Part shown: piece after piece, positions 59,030 through 64,000 of the stretch
Layout: each line of letters opens with the position of its first letter
How positions within the stretch are numbered: position 1 is the stretch's first letter
NCBI GenBank assembly: GCA_945874355.1
Contig: CAMCGB010000006.1
Location: 82,799 to 146,798, forward strand
Direction of reading: 5' to 3'
From: an uncultured Bacteroides sp.
GTDB lineage: Bacteria > Bacteroidota > Bacteroidia > Bacteroidales > UBA932
DNA: 64,000 nucleotides
Notes under the pieces: model-generated
What the model saw: only the letters and a program-made list of their open reading frames with translations
Told to the model about the DNA's origin: nothing
Databases searched by the model: none
Program-made: the position numbers and the translations under genes

Positions 59030-60589
59030 ATGGAAACCGCTAAAACTGAAAAAGATCTTGTGGTGGAGGTTTCGGCCTCCGAAGTCCGCATCGCGCTGAT
59101 GGAGAACCATCGCCTGATCGAACTTGACAGAGAGTCAACCCAGGGTCACGTATGTTCGGTGGGCGATGTATATCTTGGCAGAGTCAAGAAACTGCTCCCC
59201 GCCCTGAACGCGGCTTTCGTGGACATAGGCGACAGCAAGGAGGCCTTCATCCATTACCTGGACCTCGGACTGTACTTCAACGCTTTCGACACTTTTGTGC
59301 GTGAGACCAACCCCAACCGTAACCCTTCAAAGGTATATTCGGACATCAAGCTGGGGGCTCCGCTCGCAAAGGAAGGAAGGATAGAAGACTGTCTGAAACA
59401 GGGCCAGATGGTGCTGGTGCAGGTTGTAAAGGAGCCTATATCGACGAAAGGATCCAGGTTGACAGCGGAAATTTCATTGGCAGGACGCAACATAGTACTG
59501 CTCCCTTTCGCCCAGAAAGTGAGCGTGTCCCAGAAAATCTCTTCGAAAGAAGAGAAAAAGCGGCTTGAAACACTCGTGCGCAGCATCCTTCCCAAGAATT
59601 ACGGGGCCATCATCCGTACCGCCGCAGAAAACAAGAACGCGGCAGTGCTGGTATCCGAGCTCCGCTCCCTGATCCAGAAATGGGAAGGCTCCTGGAAGAG
59701 TCTGAGCGACTCGAAAGGCGTAAGGCTCCTGTTCACCGAATACGACAAGACCATCGCAGTCTTGAGGGACCTTCTTAACGACTCATTCTCAAACGTTTAT
59801 GTCAATGATGCGAGAGTCTGTGAAGAAGTCCGTTCGTACGTCAGCGAGATAGCGCCACAGCAGGAGAAAATCGTCAAGCTCTACGAAGGCAAGGAGGGAA
59901 TCTTCGACCATTTCGAGGTCACACGCCAGATCAAGAGCTCTTTCGGAAAGGTAGTCCCTATGAAGCAGGGAGCCTATCTGGTCATCGAAACCACAGAAGC
60001 CCTGAACGTCATAGATGTGAACAGCGGCATCAGGGCAAAGACCACCGACCAGGAGCAGAATACCTTCGAAGTCAATAAGATAGCTGCCGAGGAGATAGCC
60101 CGTCAACTGCGACTCCGCGATATGGGAGGCATAGTTATAGTCGATTTTATCGATATGGACAGCCCCGAGCACCGCAACGAGCTCTTCAAGTATATGAAGA
60201 CGCTGATGGAGTCCGACAGGGCAAAGCACAATGTGCTGCCGCTTACCAAGTTCGGTCTGATGCAGATTACCCGCCAGAGGATACGTCCCGTGACGGAAAT
60301 CAACACGACCGAGAAATGTCCTCTCTGCCACGGCACCGGAAAAATCACTTCCACCGTGGTCATTGACGAACAGATAGAAAGGCAGATTGCCGATCTGGTG
60401 GAGAAAGGACACAAGACATTTACGCTGAGCCTGAGCCCCATACTCGGAGCCTACCTCAGCCGCGGACTCAACTCATACATCTTCCGCTGGAAGAGGAAGT
60501 ACAAATGCAAAATCAAAGTGGTCGAAGTTACTGACCACAGCATCCTGCAGTACGAAATTTCTGATGAAACAGGAAAGGCTCTCATCTGA
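59030..60589 (+). CDS. rng: Ribonuclease G/E family endoribonuclease
   Basis: An endonuclease that matures 16S rRNA and decays mRNA. The S1 domain (about 30-130, GHVCSVGDVYLGRVKKLLPA with FVDIGDSKEAFIHYLDL) is followed by the catalytic domain with metal Asp in NVIDVNSG and VIVDFIDMDSPEHR, and the zinc-link CPLCHGTG. The C-terminal degradosome tail of RNase E is absent; 519 residues fits RNase G. ATG 59030 is chosen over GTG 59003. Confidence 0.93.
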   Translation: METAKTEKDLVVEVSASEVRIALMENHRLIELDRESTQGHVCSVGDVYLGRVKKLLPALNAAFVDIGDSKEAFIHYLDLGLYFNAFDTFVRETNPNRNPSKVYSDIKLGAPLAKEGRIEDCLKQGQMVLVQVVKEPISTKGSRLTAEISLAGRNIVLLPFAQKVSVSQKISSKEEKKRLETLVRSILPKNYGAIIRTAAENKNAAVLVSELRSLIQKWEGSWKSLSDSKGVRLLFTEYDKTIAVLRDLLNDSFSNVYVNDARVCEEVRSYVSEIAPQQEKIVKLYEGKEGIFDHFEVTRQIKSSFGKVVPMKQGAYLVIETTEALNVIDVNSGIRAKTTDQEQNTFEVNKIAAEEIARQLRLRDMGGIVIVDFIDMDSPEHRNELFKYMKTLMESDRAKHNVLPLTKFGLMQITRQRIRPVTEINTTEKCPLCHGTGKITSTVVIDEQIERQIADLVEKGHKTFTLSLSPILGAYLSRGLNSYIFRWKRKYKCKIKVVEVTDHSILQYEISDETGKALI

Positions 60590-60600
60590 GAGCCTTTCTT
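60574..60600 (+). terminator. Terminator overlapping the rng stop codon
   Basis: A perfect 11-base stem AAAGGCTCTCA/TGAGAGCCTTT (60574-60584 and 60587-60597) starts inside the last codons and contains the TGA stop, followed by CTT. Confidence 0.75.
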
Positions 60601-60610
60601 AATTATTAGG

Positions 60611-60652
60611 CTTCCGGACGGCCCGTCATTGAATGCGGGCGTAACCCGGAAG
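60611..60652 (-). terminator. Hairpin terminator of the rubrerythrin gene
   Basis: CTTCCGG/CCGGAAG outer stem (60611-60617, 60646-60652) with an inner GCCCG/CGGGC stem (60621-60625, 60636-60640), 11 bases after the stop on the minus strand and followed by an AT-rich run. Confidence 0.65.
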
Positions 60653-60662
60653 AGCGTGGAAA

Positions 60663-61214
60663 CTACTTGTCTTCGAAGAATCTCTTGTACAGACCCTGGA
60701 AGCCGGCGCCGTGACGGGCCTCGTCCTTTGCCATCTCGTGAACGGTGTCGTGGATGGCGTCATATCCGAGCTTCTTTGCCCTGCTGGCGATGGCGAGCTT
60801 GCCCTCGCAGGCTCCGCACTCGGCCTCAGCCCTCTTCTTGACATTGGTCTTGGTGTCCCAAACGATTTCGCCCAGCAGCTCAGCGAACTTGGCAGCGTGC
60901 TCGGCCTCCTCGAAAGCGTAGCGCTTGAAAGCCTCGGCAATCTCGGGATAGCCCTCCCTCTCTGCCTGGCGGCTCATTGCGAGATACATTCCCACTTCGC
61001 AGCACTCGCCGTTGAAATGGTCGTGAAGACCCTGCATAACTTCCTCATCCTCAACCTTTCCGTCACCAAGCTTGTGCTCGCAGGCCCACTGGAGACCTTC
61101 GCTCTTGACCTCTACGAACTTCTCTGACTTAGCGTGGCACTGGGGGCACTCTGCGGGGGGATTTTCGCCCTCATATACGTATCCGCATACGAGGCATCTG
61201 AATTTCTTTTTCAT
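60663..61214 (-). CDS. Reverse rubrerythrin (NADH peroxidase type)
   Basis: Reduces hydrogen peroxide under anaerobic conditions. The rubredoxin domain is at the N-terminus ([10 protein letters not shown] and CPQCHAKSE, four Fe ligands) and the diiron ferritin-like domain follows (about 60-180: [41 protein letters not shown] with Glu/His ligands). This order is reversed compared with classical rubrerythrin. 183 residues. A full promoter precedes it. Confidence 0.92.
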   Translation of the reverse strand: MKKKFRCLVCGYVYEGENPPAECPQCHAKSEKFVEVKSEGLQWACEHKLGDGKVEDEEVMQGLHDHFNGECCEVGMYLAMSRQAEREGYPEIAEAFKRYAFEEAEHAAKFAELLGEIVWDTKTNVKKRAEAECGACEGKLAIASRAKKLGYDAIHDTVHEMAKDEARHGAGFQGLYKRFFEDK

Positions 61215-61251
61215 AACTTCTTTATTTTTAAAATTTCAATTCTTGGCAAGA

Positions 61252-61281
61252 CAAAATTAGTATAATTTTTTGCTTTGTCAA
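61252..61281 (-). promoter_or_regulatory. Bacteroidota-type promoter for reverse rubrerythrin
   Basis: Minus strand: TTG (61281-61279), 19 bases, TAATTTTG (61259-61252). Full consensus. No OxyR-type site recognised. Confidence 0.75.
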
Positions 61282-61356
61282 TGCTCCGAAAAGAATTTAT
61301 TGCTATTTTTATGCCACAGAATTATTGTCACACGATTTGACACAAACTTTAACCGC

Positions 61357-63063
61357 ATGAATGCAAAAATAACCCTTTCTCTATGCGCCGCCGCCATCAT
61401 TGCGGCCGGCTGCAGCACCCCTGTCGCTGAAAGCGAGTATCCCGCACCCCATCTTGAAAAGAGGGGCGAAGTCACCCAACTGATAGTCAAAGGCGAGCCT
61501 TTTCTCGCGCTTGCCTGCGAGCTTGGCAACTCTTCTTCGTCGAGCGCCGAGTATATGGCTCCTCACTGGAAGGCCCTCAATCAGGCCGGAGTGAACACTG
61601 CCCTTGCCGTGGTGACCTGGGAGATGATTGAGCCTGAGCAGGGCAAGTACGATTTCAGCAGTGTGGACCGCATCATTGCCGAGGCCCGGCAGAACGACCT
61701 GAAACTCTGCCTGTTGTGGTTCGGCAGCTGGAAGAACGGAATGAGCAGCTACCAGCCTCTTTATGTGAAGCAGGACGGCGAGCGCTATCCTCTGGCCCAG
61801 ACTCCGCAGGGCAAGAAGCTGCCGATTCTGAGTTCTCTTGGGTCCTACACCCGCGATGCCGATGCCGCCGCCTACAGGGCTATGATGGCTCATATCCGCG
61901 AGATTGACTCGCGCGAGCAGACTGTGGTGATGATGCAGATGGAGAACGAGGTCGGGCTTCACGGCCATTCGAGGGATTATTGTCCTGCTGCCGAGAAGGC
62001 TTTCGTGAACCCTGTGCCGCAGGCTCTGATAGACTATCTTGTGGCTCATAAAGATGAGTTGCTGCCCGAGACCCTCAAGGCCTGGGAGCAGAGCGGATGC
62101 GCCACTTCAGGCACCTGGGAGCAGGTTTTCGGCAAGAACTGGAGATGCGACGAAGTTTTCATGGCCTGGAACTATGCTTCGTATATGAACCATATCGCCG
62201 CAGAGGGCAAGAAGGAGTACGATATCCCGGTATTCGTGAATGCGTGGATAGTGCAGCCTGAAGATACCCGTGCGGGCAATTATCCTTCCGGCGGACCTCA
62301 GGCGCAGAATCACGATATCTACCGTGCTGCTGCTCCTGCTATCGATATCCTGAGTCCGGATATTTATCTTGATGATTTCCCTGAGATTCTTGCGATGTAT
62401 TCCCGTTCGGGCAATCCTGTTTTCATCCCCGAGTCGCGCGATGGTCAGGGCGGTGCTGCCAATGCGGCTTATGCGATAGGAGCTATGGGGGCAATCGGTT
62501 ATTCTCCTTTCGGTTTTGAGCGCAGGGCTCTTGATGAGAGCAACGAGACTTTCAGCGAGCTTTACCGTCTGCTGGACGGAGCTTCGAGCGAGATTCTTTC
62601 GGCCCAGGCTGAGGGCAGGATTGGTGCGGCGTGGCTTAAGGGTTCATCTCCCGAGAGGCTTAAGAGCAGTGTTGAGCTTGGGGACTATATAGTTGAGTTT
62701 GAGCTGGTTTCGAGCGGCCGCAGGAATGGCGGTGCGCCTCAGCTGACTGGCGGTACTTATGATCCGAAGGCTATTGGCTACGGTATTGCGATTCAGGAGA
62801 GTGAGGATAGTTTCTTTATCATCGGCTCGAATACGCGCGTGACTTTCCGTCCTAGGAGCGGGAGTGAGACTGTGGGGCTTGCTTATGTGCGTGAGGGAAG
62901 GTATGAAGGCGGAGAGTGGAGGCAGTTGAGGATGTTGAACGGTGATGAGATTCAGCTTCGCTATGATGTGCTGTATGCTATTGAGGAGGGCTATAGCGGC
63001 CAGGGGCTGAATTTCGGTACGCCTCATCCCGGCAGCATCCGCGTCCAGCTGTATAAGTACTAG
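61357..63063 (+). CDS. GH35/DUF5597-type glycoside hydrolase lipoprotein
   Basis: A predicted outer-membrane or periplasmic lipoprotein beta-galactosidase-like enzyme. The lipobox is AAGC with Cys about residue 19. The TIM barrel has the GH-A acid/base Glu in VVMMQMENEVG and a nucleophile Glu in PVFIPESRDG. The C-terminal beta domain (about 440-565) matches the DUF5597 accessory region. ATG 61357 gives 568 residues and a clean signal; the frame upstream is not used. Not part of a visible PUL; substrate unproven. Confidence 0.82.
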   Translation: MNAKITLSLCAAAIIAAGCSTPVAESEYPAPHLEKRGEVTQLIVKGEPFLALACELGNSSSSSAEYMAPHWKALNQAGVNTALAVVTWEMIEPEQGKYDFSSVDRIIAEARQNDLKLCLLWFGSWKNGMSSYQPLYVKQDGERYPLAQTPQGKKLPILSSLGSYTRDADAAAYRAMMAHIREIDSREQTVVMMQMENEVGLHGHSRDYCPAAEKAFVNPVPQALIDYLVAHKDELLPETLKAWEQSGCATSGTWEQVFGKNWRCDEVFMAWNYASYMNHIAAEGKKEYDIPVFVNAWIVQPEDTRAGNYPSGGPQAQNHDIYRAAAPAIDILSPDIYLDDFPEILAMYSRSGNPVFIPESRDGQGGAANAAYAIGAMGAIGYSPFGFERRALDESNETFSELYRLLDGASSEILSAQAEGRIGAAWLKGSSPERLKSSVELGDYIVEFELVSSGRRNGGAPQLTGGTYDPKAIGYGIAIQESEDSFFIIGSNTRVTFRPRSGSETVGLAYVREGRYEGGEWRQLRMLNGDEIQLRYDVLYAIEEGYSGQGLNFGTPHPGSIRVQLYKY

Positions 63064-63280
63064 GCTGCGGTGCCGGTGCTGCTGCAGCCAAGCCGCTTTT
63101 GCCGCGCTGCCGTTCGGTGCTTCTTCCGCGGGCGACGGCCACAGCGAGGAGAGCCCTGAAAAGCTCCCCGCAGCTGTGCGCCGTAGCAGCCGGAGACCAT
63201 ACATTCCGGCTGCGGTGCCCATAGCCTTGCACTGCAAGCTGCACCGTCCTTCGCTGTCGTTCCGACCAAGGCCATCCCCT

Positions 63281-63322
63281 TGTCATTTCGAGCGGAGCAC
63301 GAAGTGCGAAGTCGAGAAATCT
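63281..63322 (+). repeat. Intergenic palindromic repeat, full unit
   Basis: Starts TGTCATTTCGAGCGGAGC and ends GTCGAGAAATCT, with the inner hairpin GCACGAAGTGC. It is the clearest consensus copy in the window. Confidence 0.82.
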
Positions 63323-63335
63323 GTTTTGAACCGGC

Positions 63336-63666
63336 TGCCGCGCTGCTGCAAGCTTTCATGCTGCCCTTGATAGTTCTTTAACATACACCAGATAAGGTGC
63401 TGACGATGCTTCGGCCATCGCGGCCCTTCGTGACATTCACCTCGCACTCTGTATTTCGCTAATGCATTGATAATCAGAGAAATGGTATTTTGAGATGTGG
63501 CAGGTGGCATCAATTTGCCTTCACCTAGCACTATTTTTGAGCTAACTCATTGATAATCAATGACGGGGTGTGCCAGGTGAATTTCTCGAGCAGTGGTCGC
63601 CGCGCTGTCCTGCCATTTCGTAGCCAGGCGTGCTTTTGCCGCGCTGCTGCAAACTTTTATGCTGCC
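63336..63666 (+). repeat. Two copies of a 30-base direct repeat
   Basis: TGCCGCGCTGCTGCAA at 63336 and 63637, each continuing to ATGCTGCC with three differences over 30 bases. Only the ends (63336-63365 and 63637-63666) are repeated; the stretch between them contains the CATTGATAATCA copies. Confidence 0.7.
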
Positions 63667-63891
63667 AACGGCGGAGCTCCGTTCGGCTTCGCCTCACTCC
63701 GGCCCCTCCCAGAATCTACTGCGTCATCGCTTCGCGATAACTAGTAGCTTCAGGGCCCCTCCCCCTGCACTCTCCGGGGGTGGATATGTCCGCCTTATGG
63801 CAGCACAAAAGCTTTGTTCTCGCAGCGCTTGGCCTGCCATTATGAGCGACCGAAGTCTCCCTCTGTCATTATGAGGGGCTGTGCCTCCCTC

Positions 63892-63967
63892 TGTCATTTC
63901 GAGCGGAACACGAAGTGTGGAGTCGAGAAATCTATTTCTCCGCGCGCTTCGCTTGGTCGAAATGACA
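63892..63967. repeat. Inverted pair of intergenic palindromic repeats
   Basis: A forward unit (TGTCATTTCGAGCGG to GAGAAATCT, 63892-63933) is followed directly by a reverse unit (ATTTCTCCGCGCGC to GTCGAAATGACA, 63934-63967). Confidence 0.8.
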
Positions 63968-64000
63968 AAGGGACATTCGCTTGGCCGAGACGACATAGGC

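Larger units (their letters stand above)
63064..64000. other. Repeat-rich non-coding region at the window end
   Basis: 937 bases without a supported gene. It holds intergenic repeats (63281-63322; 63892-63967 as an inverted pair) and two copies of a 30-base repeat TGCCGCGCTGCTGCAA... (63336-63365, 63637-63666). Two CATTGATAATCA copies (63465-63476, 63548-63559) and an inverted TCACCTAGCAC/GTGCCAGGTGA pair (63521-63531, 63570-63580) are also present. Tandem degenerate heads CATTATGAG... occur at 63838-63894. Short open frames here are translations of these repeats. Confidence 0.7.

Noticed and set aside
63060..63531. Short minus-strand open frames in the terminal region
   Set aside because: They translate the dispersed repeats (recurrent RSGVEKS- and SAARQ-like strings) and lack any fold or conserved start.

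Overview
The window is a stretch of core chromosome from a Bacteroidota species, most likely order Bacteroidales and probably a gut or rumen lineage; I cannot name the genus. The evidence is the lineage-typical gene content (patatin-BamA fusion, TonB-type outer-membrane barrel with a carboxypeptidase-like N-terminus, SDR next to mannonate dehydratase, reverse rubrerythrin, clostripain lipoprotein), promoters of the Bacteroidota type TTG-N19..21-TAnnTTTG, and a near absence of Shine-Dalgarno sequences except in front of rpsU. I see no prophage, integrative element, CRISPR array or rRNA. There is one tRNA (Arg-ACG) and 60 protein genes that I can support, one of them a 29-residue gene between hup and rng.

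Layout. 1-4.9 kb: pth (partial), rplY, a C11 peptidase lipoprotein, xerD, a membrane-anchored helix-hairpin-helix protein and rsmI. 5-14 kb: thymidine kinase, a GNAT-like protein, recX, a patatin/Omp85 fusion, rlmN, recA-trpS, and convergent pdxA-rnhA. 14-18 kb: a sugar-nucleotide cluster (rfbB, PAP2 phosphatase, CapD/PglF-type dehydratase). 18-25.8 kb: a minus-strand envelope operon (TPR protein, MBL hydrolase, MsbA-like ABC exporter, VanZ protein, amidase/golvesin protein). 25.8-28.8 kb: a degenerate M28 peptidase followed by hexuronate genes (uxuA, SDR). 28.8-31.3 kb: tRNA-Arg, rplS, dnaJ, grpE. 31.3-40.9 kb: a tightly packed nine-gene minus-strand operon from an LpxL-type acyltransferase through pepD, TIGR02757, a zeta-like kinase, tldD, tldE, slyD and a GT2 to trkA. 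41-43.2 kb: rpsU, sirtuin, AAA ATPase. 43.3-53.1 kb: rplU-rpmA-serS-ruvC-outer-membrane barrel, then LysE, PASTA, rluD, lnt. 53.1-63 kb: RHH-like protein, thioredoxin-like protein, coaD, ung, lon, hup, the 29-residue gene, rng, reverse rubrerythrin and a GH35-type lipoprotein. The last 0.9 kb is repeat-rich and non-coding.

The genes mostly serve translation and ribosome assembly, DNA repair (recA, recX, ruvC, ung, rnhA), proteostasis (dnaJ, grpE, lon, slyD, tldDE) and the envelope. The most interesting signals are regulatory or structural. rpsU carries an extended Shine-Dalgarno. A shared TGACA-N3-TGTCA palindrome lies upstream of both grpE-dnaJ and lon. Several promoters abut the start codon, predicting leaderless mRNAs. 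A family of palindromic intergenic repeats occurs at gene ends. A possible MITE lies at 48.8-49.0 kb. One M28 peptidase appears to have lost its catalytic residues. I found no clear novel defence or mobile system.
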